A stretch of 61,354 nt of DNA from Actinomycetota bacterium (GTDB lineage Bacteria > Actinomycetota > Actinomycetes > Nanopelagicales > Nanopelagicaceae), in contig WLQG01000003.1 of the NCBI GenBank assembly GCA_009698445.1, positions 1 through 61,354 on the forward strand, read 5' to 3'. The notes beneath the pieces are model-generated. The model was not told where the DNA came from and searched no databases. It was given only the letters and a program-made list of their open reading frames with translations. The translations under genes were made by a program, and so were the position numbers. This document shows, piece after piece, positions 1 through 7,653 of this stretch. Every line of letters begins with the position of its first letter. Within the stretch, counting starts at the first letter, position 1.

Positions 1-36
1 TATGTGTCGGTAGACTTAGCATTCACGACCCTACAG

Positions 37-110
37 GCGCCTGTAGCTCAGTCGGATAGAGCACCCGCCTTCTAAGCGGGTTGTCGCAGGTTCGATTCCT
101 GCCAGGCGCG
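37..110 (+). tRNA. tRNA-Arg (anticodon UCU)
   Basis: A complete cloverleaf folds by eye. The seven-base acceptor GCGCCTG (37-43) pairs with CAGGCGC (103-109). The anticodon stem CCCGC/GCGGG encloses a seven-base loop with TCT at 71-73, and the T arm has a TTCGATT loop. The discriminator is G110. CCA is not encoded: the next bases are CAT, and the ATG of orn starts at 112. It reads AGA codons. Confidence 0.97.
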
Positions 111-111
111 C

Positions 112-672
112 ATGGCCAATGAACAACCGAACCTGATCTGGATCGACTGCGAAATGACGGGGCTTTCTCTTGAGAAAGATGTCCTCGTCGAAATCGCCGT
201 CCTTGTAACCGACTCTGAACTCAATGTCATTGGCGATGGCGTCGATGTTGTTATAAAAGCGAGCGCCGATGCATTAGCCGGCATGAATGAATTTGTCACA
301 GCGATGCACACGACCTCAGGATTAATCACCGAGATTCCAAATGGTGTTTCTGTGACAGAGGCAGAAGATGCGATTATTAAATATTTGGAGAGCGCTAATA
401 CTGCGCCCGGAAAATCACCGTTGGCTGGTAACTCTGTCTCGGTCGATCGCTCATTTATTGCACGCGATATGCCACGGCTCAATGAATACCTGCACTATCG
501 CACCATCGATGTCTCATCTATAAAAGAGTTAGCCCGTCGCTGGTATCCCAAGGCCTACTTCAACGCCCCGGCAAAAACGGGCAATCACCGCGCCTTAGGC
601 GATATTCAAGATTCAATTGCCGAATTAGCGTATTACCGCAGCGCAGTATTTGTTCCGGGCACATCGGTGTAA
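112..672 (+). CDS. orn: Oligoribonuclease (DEDDh 3'-5' exoribonuclease)
   Basis: Orn degrades 2-5 nt RNA fragments and linear dinucleotides such as pGpG to mononucleotides in the cytoplasm, the last step of RNA turnover. The 186-residue length is typical. The first exonuclease motif is WIDCEMTGL with D12 and E14, and the C-terminal HRALGDIQDS segment carries the His and Asp of the DEDDh set. The ATG lies two bases after the mature 3' end of tRNA-Arg, so there is no room for a separate ribosome-binding site; initiation must use a leaderless message released by tRNA processing, or the unprocessed tRNA precursor. tRNA-His follows directly, an arrangement shared with other actinobacteria. The N-terminus matches the family, so the start is well supported. 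Confidence 0.96.
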   Translation: MANEQPNLIWIDCEMTGLSLEKDVLVEIAVLVTDSELNVIGDGVDVVIKASADALAGMNEFVTAMHTTSGLITEIPNGVSVTEAEDAIIKYLESANTAPGKSPLAGNSVSVDRSFIARDMPRLNEYLHYRTIDVSSIKELARRWYPKAYFNAPAKTGNHRALGDIQDSIAELAYYRSAVFVPGTSV

Positions 673-693
673 CAGGTAGACTTTGGCACTCAT

Positions 694-770
694 GGTGGAC
701 GTAGCTCAGCTGGTAGAGCACCCGGTTGTGGTCCGGGATGTCGCGGGTTCGAGCCCCGTCGTTCACCCCA
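694..770 (+). tRNA. tRNA-His (anticodon GUG), CCA encoded
   Basis: The acceptor GTGGACG (695-701) pairs with CGTTCAC (760-766), with one G-T wobble. G694 is the extra G-1 typical of tRNA-His and faces discriminator C767. CCA is encoded at 768-770, unlike the other tRNAs in the window. The anticodon stem CCCGG/CCGGG encloses GTG at 728-730. It lies just downstream of orn. Confidence 0.97.
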
Positions 771-806
771 CTTTTACTGCACGACACACTAGAGAGTTGG
801 GCGAAA

Positions 807-1292
807 ATGATTTTTGACGTAGTCGTAGAAATCCCAGCAGGTTCTAGAAACAAATACGAAATCGATCACAACACCGGCGAAGTTCGCTTAGACCGCATGC
901 TCTTTACCGCAACACGTTTTCCGCATGATTATGGCTTTGTTAAAAACACACTCTCATTAGATGGCGATCCACTTGATGCACTTGTCATGCTTGATGAACC
1001 AACTTTTCCGGGCTGCGTAGTTTCATGTCGCGTAATTGGCATGTTCCGTATGACTGATGAAAAAGGCGGAGATGACAAGCTTTTATGCGTTCCCGCTGGT
1101 GATATTCGCAAAGCAAGCCTGCAAGATATCGATAACGTTCCTAGTTATGAACTCGATGAAATTAAGCACTTCTTTGAAGTCTATAAAACTCTAGAGCCAG
1201 GCAAAGAAGTTCATGGCGGTGCATGGGTTGGTCATGAAGCAGCTGAAGAAGAGATCAAGAATTCATACAACCGATATAACGGTTCGCATTAA
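807..1292 (+). CDS. ppa: Inorganic pyrophosphatase (soluble, family I)
   Basis: Hydrolyses pyrophosphate to two phosphates in the cytosol, pulling biosynthetic reactions forward. The 161-residue product has the family I signature DGDPLDAL at about residues 52-59, with metal-binding Asp residues, and the early segments [13 protein letters not shown] and FPHDYGF that line the active site. The start at 807 gives the usual N-terminus [12 protein letters not shown]; an in-frame extension upstream would run into tRNA-His, so it was rejected. No strong Shine-Dalgarno is visible. The stop codon overlaps by four bases with that of the convergent nuclease gene. The gene sits 37 bp behind tRNA-His and may be co-transcribed with it. 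Confidence 0.95.
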   Translation: MIFDVVVEIPAGSRNKYEIDHNTGEVRLDRMLFTATRFPHDYGFVKNTLSLDGDPLDALVMLDEPTFPGCVVSCRVIGMFRMTDEKGGDDKLLCVPAGDIRKASLQDIDNVPSYELDEIKHFFEVYKTLEPGKEVHGGAWVGHEAAEEEIKNSYNRYNGSH

Positions 1293-1936
1293 TTACTTGG
1301 TATCAACTGTTTTGGGCACGTTGTAATAATCTTTTCAATCGCAGCTTTTTCAGGCGCCGTTAACCACAAGCCATATTTAGCTTTGACTGCTACTTGGCGA
1401 GCTACGTAGGCGCACCGATAACTCTTCTTCGGTGGCAACCAGGTTGCTGCATCTCCATCACCTTTTTGAGAGTTCAGTACACCTTTAACTGCCAATAAAT
1501 TCAGTGGGTCATTTGCAAAAGCTGTACGCTTTTCAACTGTTAATTTAAAAGCCCCGGTCTGCCACGCGTTAGAAAGCGCAACAACGTGATCTATCTGCAC
1601 AGCATTGCTAGTGCCCACTCCCCTTACAAAATCTATATTTTCTCCAGAGTATGGGTCAGGCAAAGTCCCCGAGGTTATGACGCAGCGATCCTTAAATACT
1701 TGATCCAATAAATCGCGCTTTAAAATATCGTTGCGGGTATCGCAGCTATTTCCATCTACATCTTTCCAAGCAGTTCCAAACTGATCTCTTGTGTAACCAG
1801 TCTTTGGCGCACGGCCCTTAACCGCCAACGTTGCAATCACGTCAGTAACAGTTGGCGCCGCCGCATTAGAAACCTCTGGAGCCCCTGCCAGAAACAGGGT
1901 CAGAACAAGGGCAATCCGTATTTCCCAGTGACTCAT
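1289..1936 (-). CDS. Secreted HNH-type nuclease (GmrSD/DUF1524-like)
   Basis: The 215-residue protein begins with a hydrophobic signal segment (about residues 5-27, ending SNAAA), so it is probably exported. The core contains [11 protein letters not shown] (His117), then NDPLNLLAV and [15 protein letters not shown]. This pattern is typical of the actinobacterial secreted HNH endonuclease family related to DUF1524/GmrSD C-terminal domains. Four Cys (about 65, 85, 175, 207) could form two disulfides, fitting an extracellular protein. A role in digesting external DNA for nutrients is inferred from the family and the signal, not shown. It converges on ppa with a palindromic shared stop. Assignment to the fold is fairly secure; substrate specificity is unknown. 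Confidence 0.85.
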   Translation of the reverse strand: MSHWEIRIALVLTLFLAGAPEVSNAAAPTVTDVIATLAVKGRAPKTGYTRDQFGTAWKDVDGNSCDTRNDILKRDLLDQVFKDRCVITSGTLPDPYSGENIDFVRGVGTSNAVQIDHVVALSNAWQTGAFKLTVEKRTAFANDPLNLLAVKGVLNSQKGDGDAATWLPPKKSYRCAYVARQVAVKAKYGLWLTAPEKAAIEKIITTCPKQLIPSN

Positions 1937-2031
1937 ATGACCATTTTGGCGGTGTCGCGCGTGTGCGACAAGGCCGTAGATGCTGATAGGTTTCCACCTG
2001 CATTCAAGCGTTTCCGGCGCCTGGATGCTTC

Positions 2032-2104
2032 GGGTTGTTAGCTCAGTTGGTAGAGCAAGGCACTCTTAATGCCTGGGTCGGGGGTTCGAGTCCCTCACAA
2101 CCCA
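2032..2104 (+). tRNA. tRNA-Lys (anticodon CUU)
   Basis: The acceptor GGGTTGT (2032-2038) pairs with ACAACCC (2097-2103); the discriminator is A2104. The anticodon stem AGGCA/TGCCT holds CTT at 2065-2067. CCA is not encoded. It marks the left edge of the surface-protein region. No tRNA fragment repeat or integrase gene was found that would make it an attachment site. Confidence 0.97.
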
Positions 2105-2120
2105 CTTACAAGCGTAAGTG
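2103..2120 (+). terminator. Possible hairpin after tRNA-Lys
   Basis: A perfect 7-bp stem CACTTAC/GTAAGTG with loop AAGC starts on the last bases of tRNA-Lys. It lacks a U tract, so it may be a weak terminator or a 3'-processing element rather than an intrinsic terminator. Confidence 0.35.
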
Positions 2121-2183
2121 TTCCTGAGATGTAGTTCAAAAGGTCTTACTGATCTAGTCGCAGCAATTCATCTATCTCACTTT

Positions 2184-3200
2184 TTAATTTACGTTAAATC
2201 GTCCCCACCCTGTTGGCAATGGACCATTCCATTCATAGGGTGCGAAGTTAGTGATTATTCCAAGATCACCTTGGTAAACAGCATCGGGGTTACTGCTGGT
2301 GTTATTAAAGATATGGCGATTGTTGATCGTTCCGTTACTCAAAACTTGTCCACGGTTGTTAAATACTCCACCAAAATTGTTGTTGATAGTGCCAGTGGGC
2401 GAGTTAGAGTATGAATTATTGAAGTAGGGCCCATTGTTATTTATGGTGCCGTTATTGGTTATAGCGCCACTGCTATCTATGGTCCCATTATTAGTTATGG
2501 TCCCATTATTAGTTATGGTTACGTTTGGATCGCTAATTCTCAATGTGTATCGCTTAGGTATTAAGAGAGAAGAGGAACCCAGCGTGACGCCAGAATTAAC
2601 CGTGCAAACCAGTAAGTTGAGTGTTCCGTTCAATGTATTGCAAAAAGCTGGTTCCACATCAATATGATCATTGCTTTCTATCGTGAGGCTGAATACCTGT
2701 GTGGAGAGTGCAACAGGCGATGTGAAAGTGAAGGTGAAAGTTCCTGAGTCACTTGTAATTGAAGCACCCGTGCTACCTGTCCAAATTTCAAATGTTCCCG
2801 AATTGTTATAGACCACGGCGGAAGTAGAAGTTGTATTAAAGAGTTCAAGTGGTGAATTGCCCGAGTTTCCATAAGCCTTGATGGTGAAATCTTTGTCATA
2901 ACAAGAAATAGGAATATTGGAAACTGTTACTGATGTGAAGTAAAAAGCTCCACCTCCAGTAGCATTTGTAAATTCTGCATTAGGGGTGATCGTTAGCTCG
3001 GTTGTGCCCGAGCAGTCGACTGTCTGGGCAACGCCTTGTCCGAATTCAACGGGCTGCGAACCATTCAAATCTATATTTGCTGCCAGCGTCGACCCAAGAA
3101 CTAGTGATCCTGCAAGAGCTGCAATACCAAGAAATATTTTTAGGCTCTTCTTTTTACCTCTCGGCGCAGGGCCCGATGATTCAAAGTTGAGCAAAGACAT
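2184..3200 (-). CDS. EFGQG-family surface protein 1, Asn-rich repeat tail
   Basis: A 338-residue exported protein of a family present seven times in this window; no named family was recognised. A basic N-terminus (RGKKKS) and hydrophobic segment (about residues 19-41) end at STLAAN. They are followed by IDLNGSQPVEFGQG (EFGQG at 52-56), then Cys63 and a second Cys in ISCYDKDF. The module ends at FSLTIES. The C-terminal third is built from short NNGTI-type units (TITNNGTITNNGTI, then AITNNGTINNN), which suggests a beta-helix or fibre-like stack. The gene is transcribed towards tRNA-Lys and is separated from its neighbour kdgK by 84 bp. Surface location is inferred from the signal and composition. 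Confidence 0.75.
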   Translation of the reverse strand: MSLLNFESSGPAPRGKKKSLKIFLGIAALAGSLVLGSTLAANIDLNGSQPVEFGQGVAQTVDCSGTTELTITPNAEFTNATGGGAFYFTSVTVSNIPISCYDKDFTIKAYGNSGNSPLELFNTTSTSAVVYNNSGTFEIWTGSTGASITSDSGTFTFTFTSPVALSTQVFSLTIESNDHIDVEPAFCNTLNGTLNLLVCTVNSGVTLGSSSLLIPKRYTLRISDPNVTITNNGTITNNGTIDSSGAITNNGTINNNGPYFNNSYSNSPTGTINNNFGGVFNNRGQVLSNGTINNRHIFNNTSSNPDAVYQGDLGIITNFAPYEWNGPLPTGWGRFNVN

Positions 3201-3284
3201 GGTGAGAAGGTTAGGCCATAACCGCCAGATATATAACTAGAAGCAGCAAACATTCCCGATTACTAGAAGAACTTGTCGGTGAAT

Positions 3285-4376
3285 TTAACGGATAACTCGC
3301 GCACTTCCGCCGCCAGCAAGTTTTGCAACTTCAGCCAATGTGACCATCGTTGTATCCCCTGGAGTTGTCATAGCTAATGCCCCATGTGCTGCGCCGTATT
3401 CAACTGCGCTTTTCAGATCTCCGATTTCTAGGAGACCGTAAATCAAACCAGATGCAAATGAATCTCCACCTCCAACGCGGTCCATGATTTCAAGATCTTT
3501 GCGTGCGGTCGATTCAGCAAAGCCGATTTCTTTAGACCAAGCAATTGCTGCCCAATCATTGCGACTTGCAGAAGTAACGCCGCGAAGAGTTGTGGCAATT
3601 ACTTGGAAATTAGGAAATTCCTTGCTGGCCTTTTCAATCATCTTCTTGAAGCCAGAGGTATCAAGGTCAGTAAGGTTTTCATTAGCACCTTCAACTTCAA
3701 GGCCAAGGGAAGCGGTGAAATCTTCCTCGTTGCCAATCATGACATCGACGTATTGAGCTAATTGGCGATTAACTTGTTGCGCACGCTCTACTCCTCCAAT
3801 TCCGCTCCACAGAGAAGGACGGTAATTGAGGTCGTATGAAACGATGGTGCCGTGTTTGTGAGCGGCTTTCATAGCAGTTTCAGCAACTTTTGCCGACGAT
3901 TCTGAAAGCCCCGCAAATATTCCACCAGTGTGGAACCAGCGCACGCCTTGAGAAAATAATGCATCCCAATCAATATCGTCAGGTTGCATCTGTGCGATTG
4001 CAGTATTGCCACGATCACTAACGCCGACTGCACCGCGAACACCAAATCCACGTTCGGTAAAATTTAAACCATTACGGACTGTGCGGCCAATGCCATCGTA
4101 TTTTTTCCAGGTTACGTATTGGAGATCAAGTCCTCCTGTAAGCATTAAATCTTCAACAAGTCGACCAACTTCATTATCAGCTAAGGATGTAACAATCGCC
4201 CCGCGTAGACCGAAACAACGGCGCAATCCACGAGCAACGTTGTATTCACCGCCGCCTTCCCAGACAGCAAATGAACGAGCCGTTCGAACACGGCCTTCGC
4301 CTGGATCAAGACGCAACATCACTTCACCCAGTGAAACGATGTCGTAGCGAGTTTCTTTAGCCGATTTGATTTTCAC
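3285..4376 (-). CDS. kdgK: PfkB-family sugar kinase, probably 2-keto-3-deoxygluconate kinase
   Basis: Predicted to phosphorylate 2-keto-3-deoxygluconate with ATP in the cytosol, feeding the lower Entner-Doudoroff branch. The 363-residue sequence opens with DIVSLGEVMLRLDP, has a sugar-binding GGGEYNVARGL region near residue 42, and carries the C-terminal PfkB signature DRVGGGDSFASG at about residues 299-310 with the catalytic Asp. The start is GTG at 4376; no clear Shine-Dalgarno precedes it. It is the only evident central-metabolism enzyme inside the surface-protein region, and no kdgA/aldolase is next to it. PfkB family membership is certain. KDG rather than fructose or ribose specificity rests on overall resemblance. 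Confidence 0.8.
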   Translation of the reverse strand: MKIKSAKETRYDIVSLGEVMLRLDPGEGRVRTARSFAVWEGGGEYNVARGLRRCFGLRGAIVTSLADNEVGRLVEDLMLTGGLDLQYVTWKKYDGIGRTVRNGLNFTERGFGVRGAVGVSDRGNTAIAQMQPDDIDWDALFSQGVRWFHTGGIFAGLSESSAKVAETAMKAAHKHGTIVSYDLNYRPSLWSGIGGVERAQQVNRQLAQYVDVMIGNEEDFTASLGLEVEGANENLTDLDTSGFKKMIEKASKEFPNFQVIATTLRGVTSASRNDWAAIAWSKEIGFAESTARKDLEIMDRVGGGDSFASGLIYGLLEIGDLKSAVEYGAAHGALAMTTPGDTTMVTLAEVAKLAGGGSARVIR

Positions 4377-4553
4377 AGTTTCACTTTAGACAACTTTGCC
4401 GTATAGGACAATTGCAGTGCCTTATTCGAGCAAAGGCTACTTTCTGAGCGCCTGAACTTCAAAGATTCAACTATCTGGCTGATTTCGACAAGCCAAATCC
4501 GTTGTTTTTGAACCCATGCGCCCAAACCCTTGACAGTATTGATTGACACCAGC

Positions 4554-4572
4554 CACCAGGTTGCGCCAGGTG
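4554..4572 (-). terminator. Weak hairpin downstream of the metallopeptidase operon
   Basis: On the minus strand CACCTGG and CCTGGTG form a seven-pair stem with one mismatch around the loop CGCAA, eight bases after the last stop codon of the five-gene operon. There is no U tract. The rest of the 203-bp gap (4377-4579) shows nothing else recognisable. Confidence 0.3.
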
Positions 4573-4579
4573 CTTGTCA

Positions 4580-5911
4580 TCATTTCACATTGATATTTGA
4601 CTGCAGATAGTCCATTGAAATCACTTGAGCCAAAATCAGTTGTGCTTTAGCCCAGGGAATTCCATAAACGAGTTCAAATGCTTGGGAAAAGTTATTACCC
4701 CTGGCCTCTAGTGCATTCAGCGCCATACACGATTGCACCCCGCCAATTGCGGTTAAAGCTTCTACCGCTAACATTCCAGTTGCGTATCCCCAGTGGTAAT
4801 AGGTGTCATAGCGTCCTACGGTGCTTAAGGATAGGTAATCAGAGATCTTTGAAACTTCTGTCGGTGGTGTTTCACCTTGTCCATTTGTTCGATGAAGTGC
4901 CTCGCCATTACGCTGAATTAAATAGTCGTTAAAAGTCGCTGAGGCGAGTGTTTTCGCAGCAAAGTGTGCAAGACCTTCGTGTATCCATGGTGGGTTAACT
5001 GCGAACAAACTATCTTCATACGCATTTGAAACACCTTTCCATTGTGATGCTTGTACAAGGTGTGTGTACTCATGAATGTCTAGTCCACCAGCTCTGTAGG
5101 GATCTAATCTCGTCGAGGGATCTATAGGAATTCCAAACATCATTAGTCCGATATTGCGTGAGTAATCGATAATTCTTGCTGCGCCAGATTTACAGTCTTC
5201 TAAGGTGGTAACCGAGTCATAATTGGTAGGGAAACCCTTACTACCAAAGTCATAACATGAAAGTCGTAACGATGAGGGAGAACCGCCAGTTGTAATTTTT
5301 TCCTTCGTTCTCCACTCAGCATAGGCTCGCTCCGCCAGAGGTTCATCTTGAGTGTTATAGAAAAAAGCCCCAAATACACTTGGCTGAACGAAACCTTGCC
5401 ACAGTCTCATAGCTTTTTTGACATGATCGCTGTCAGAGATTGTCCCGATTGGCACTGTATTTGGACCAATCCAGAAAGTTGAAGTCATCCCGTTTGGGGC
5501 TGTGTTTTCTGCATAAGTTTTTTGCACGTTCTCATATGCAACTTGAGCAATTTTTCCCACATTATCAAGAATGTTGGCAAAAGTTATTGCCCCTTGGGCA
5601 ACTGGAAGTGTTATAGGAATAGGTGCAACAAAAGGCGTCGTGGTCTTGGTTGGCGTTGGTGTTGGAGTGGGAGTTGCAGAAGCCGTTGGTGTTGGTGTTG
5701 CAGAAGCCGTTGGTATTGGAGTAGCAGCACCTTTATTCCACACTAACTTCTTGCCCGATTTAATGCATGTGAACTTAATCCCTTTAACAACTGATGTTGC
5801 ACCAGCCTTGGCGCAGATTGCACCAGCCTTGGCGGTAGCAGCACCTGCTTGAGGTAGAACAAGAATTGAAGCCAGAAGGATCAGTGACGTGAAGAATGAA
5901 AGTTTGCGCAT
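4580..5911 (-). CDS. Secreted HExxH metallopeptidase-like protein (paralogue 4)
   Basis: A 443-residue exported protein, last gene of a five-gene operon. A signal segment (residues about 5-24, ending QAGAATA) is followed by a two-Cys mini-module ending CIKSGKKLVWNKG and a Thr/Pro/Ala linker. The catalytic half has HEYTH at residues 280-284 and a downstream WIHEGLAHF, the His-His-Glu zinc set of gluzincin peptidases. Later segments WGYATGMLAVEALTAIGG and YGIPWAKAQ recur in all four paralogues. Substrate is unknown; digestion or maturation of external or surface proteins is inference. The gene follows its paralogue by 33 bp and has the leader motif CTACGGAGAG at 5922-5931. Peptidase activity is supported only by the zinc motif. 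Confidence 0.75.
   Translation of the reverse strand: MRKLSFFTSLILLASILVLPQAGAATAKAGAICAKAGATSVVKGIKFTCIKSGKKLVWNKGAATPIPTASATPTPTASATPTPTPTPTKTTTPFVAPIPITLPVAQGAITFANILDNVGKIAQVAYENVQKTYAENTAPNGMTSTFWIGPNTVPIGTISDSDHVKKAMRLWQGFVQPSVFGAFFYNTQDEPLAERAYAEWRTKEKITTGGSPSSLRLSCYDFGSKGFPTNYDSVTTLEDCKSGAARIIDYSRNIGLMMFGIPIDPSTRLDPYRAGGLDIHEYTHLVQASQWKGVSNAYEDSLFAVNPPWIHEGLAHFAAKTLASATFNDYLIQRNGEALHRTNGQGETPPTEVSKISDYLSLSTVGRYDTYYHWGYATGMLAVEALTAIGGVQSCMALNALEARGNNFSQAFELVYGIPWAKAQLILAQVISMDYLQSNINVK
5658..5771. repeat. 114-bp near-identical repeat, copy A
   Basis: This stretch encodes the CIKSGKKLVWNKG module and the following Ala/Thr/Pro linker of paralogue 4. It matches 7374-7487 at all but three of 114 positions, while the flanking protein sequences differ widely. 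That points to recent local gene conversion or duplication. Confidence 0.85.
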
Positions 5912-5921
5912 GAAATTCTAT

Positions 5922-5931
5922 CTCTCCGTAG
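5922..5931 (-). promoter_or_regulatory. Leader motif CTACGGAGAG with ribosome-binding site
   Basis: GGAGAG lies ten bases upstream of the ATG of paralogue 4 and can act as ribosome-binding site. The whole ten-mer also precedes the genes starting at 12327 and 20512, and the similarity to the 12327 leader continues up to the ATG. Confidence 0.5.
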
Positions 5932-5944
5932 TTGTAATCACGTT

Positions 5945-7636
5945 TTATGGTTTAGTTTGATAGGTCAGAGCTTGACTAGAAAAGGACTTAGTTATTTTTT
6001 CAGCAACTACCTCAGATAAAATTGGGACGGCGGCATCCCAAGTGATTCCATAAACATCACTAAATGCCTCATTTATTGATTGTCCCGCACTCAATCTCTC
6101 ATCGAGAGCAAAGACGGATTCACTTCCACCAAGTGCGACAAGAGCTTCAACGGTTGCAGCTCCTAAGGAGTAAGAATATGCCCAATTATCTCTTTTCTGG
6201 CATGTACTTACATCGGCAGAGTCTTTTAGATAGGTTTCAATTTCCTGACGAGTCCAGATGAGTTGATTTGAGTCTGTCGGATTTAATCCACCTTGTCCTA
6301 TTGTGTAGGGACGAAAATGTTGTAATAAAAGGTAGGTGTTGAAATCATCAGCGACAACAGCTTGTGACCATTCGGGTTCACCTTCGGTCATCCAACACGG
6401 TTGAGTGTTATGGATGTTGCCCCCAGGATGGAAAGCTACTTGGATGGTATGTACGTACTCATGTGCTGCGATGTGAACAGCAACCCTTTCGTCATCTGCA
6501 TTGAGTGGGCAAACACTTACGGTGATAACTGAAGTAGTTATAGAGGGTGAACTATTGGTTGGTTGGCTGAATGCATTTCGCTCAAAGTCTGATCGGTCGC
6601 ATCGGGTTTGAATAAAGACTGAGCCTGCTACTACTCCATCGCCGACATCGATGCCGTAAATACTATTTAAACTCCGAGTGAGAGCTAATAATGCATCTGG
6701 ATAGCTTTTTTCTATTTTGGCCAGAGTCGCAACTTGCTCTTCAATCGTTGTTGCAACGAAATAGACATTCTTCGCACGAACAACATTTGCGTAAAGTGCC
6801 ATAGTTCTCTTTATAAGAACGGCGGCTTTGCCTATAAGTGGATCTGTACTCAAAGCACCAGGACTTAAATATGATGCAAATCCTTTGTAAACGTCAGGAA
6901 TACTCTGATTACGGGCCAGAGTGTTTTGCGCATCTGTCCAGGCAGCTGCAGAGATATCTTTTATTCGGCTGGTGATATTGCTCCATGTTATTCCGTAATC
7001 TCCAGTAACAGGATGTGCCTGAAGGATTTGGGCATTACTGAATTCGAAAGGCGCTCCGACACCATTGCCTTGAGCGTCACGACCAAGGATGTTGACGGGG
7101 CCGATAAATTTCCATCGCAAAGTCAGATTACTTTCTAACCTAGCTTTGGCATATGCTAAATAACTATTCATAGGTAGATCAAGGCGATTGCACGTCTTCT
7201 TCCACCCAATCTCAACAGTCTTAACATCAAGCCAGACTTTATTTACAAGTGCTTGTAAAATTGGTGTCGTAACTTGCGTTCCATTTGAATCAAACCCAAC
7301 CGCACAGCCCTCAATGTCATTAATAGTTGAAATCGCTACTGAATCTGGCGCCTTGTAAAAAACTTGTTTAACTGGTGTTGGAGTGGGAGTTGCAGAAGCT
7401 GTTGGTGTTGGTGTCGCAGAAGCCGTTGGTATTGGAGTAGCAGCGCCTTTATTCCACACTAACTTCTTGCCCGATTTAATGCATGTGTAACTTCGATTTG
7501 AATACGCAATCTTTTGGTTCAAAACCTTGCAGGTGCTTCCAGGAGTAATTTTCTGAGCCGAATTTGCTGAAACGGGAATCAGGGTAAGTGTCAGGGCAAA
7601 GAGAACGCCCTTGGCGATTATTCTCCTAATTCGCAT
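5945..7636 (-). CDS. Secreted HExxH metallopeptidase-like protein (paralogue 3)
   Basis: The largest of the four tandem paralogues, 563 residues. Start ATG 7636 was chosen over an upstream TTG because it gives a normal signal peptide (MRIRRIIAKG, then a hydrophobic stretch ending SANSA). The two-Cys module with CIKSGKKLVWNKG and a Pro/Thr linker follow. HEYVH lies at residues 392-396 and CWMTEGEPEW, with the third zinc ligand Glu, about 27 residues later. An extra region of roughly 100 residues precedes the peptidase half relative to the siblings. It starts 17 bp after the stop of the preceding operon gene. Export and zinc-peptidase fold are inferred from motifs; the substrate is not known. 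Confidence 0.75.
   Translation of the reverse strand: MRIRRIIAKGVLFALTLTLIPVSANSAQKITPGSTCKVLNQKIAYSNRSYTCIKSGKKLVWNKGAATPIPTASATPTPTASATPTPTPVKQVFYKAPDSVAISTINDIEGCAVGFDSNGTQVTTPILQALVNKVWLDVKTVEIGWKKTCNRLDLPMNSYLAYAKARLESNLTLRWKFIGPVNILGRDAQGNGVGAPFEFSNAQILQAHPVTGDYGITWSNITSRIKDISAAAWTDAQNTLARNQSIPDVYKGFASYLSPGALSTDPLIGKAAVLIKRTMALYANVVRAKNVYFVATTIEEQVATLAKIEKSYPDALLALTRSLNSIYGIDVGDGVVAGSVFIQTRCDRSDFERNAFSQPTNSSPSITTSVITVSVCPLNADDERVAVHIAAHEYVHTIQVAFHPGGNIHNTQPCWMTEGEPEWSQAVVADDFNTYLLLQHFRPYTIGQGGLNPTDSNQLIWTRQEIETYLKDSADVSTCQKRDNWAYSYSLGAATVEALVALGGSESVFALDERLSAGQSINEAFSDVYGITWDAAVPILSEVVAEKITKSFSSQALTYQTKP
7374..7487. repeat. 114-bp near-identical repeat, copy B
   Basis: Partner of 5658-5771, with 111 of 114 bases identical. 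It encodes the CIKSGKKLVWNKG module and linker of paralogue 3. Confidence 0.85.
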
Positions 7637-7653
7637 TGCAGAAGGGTAACGGG

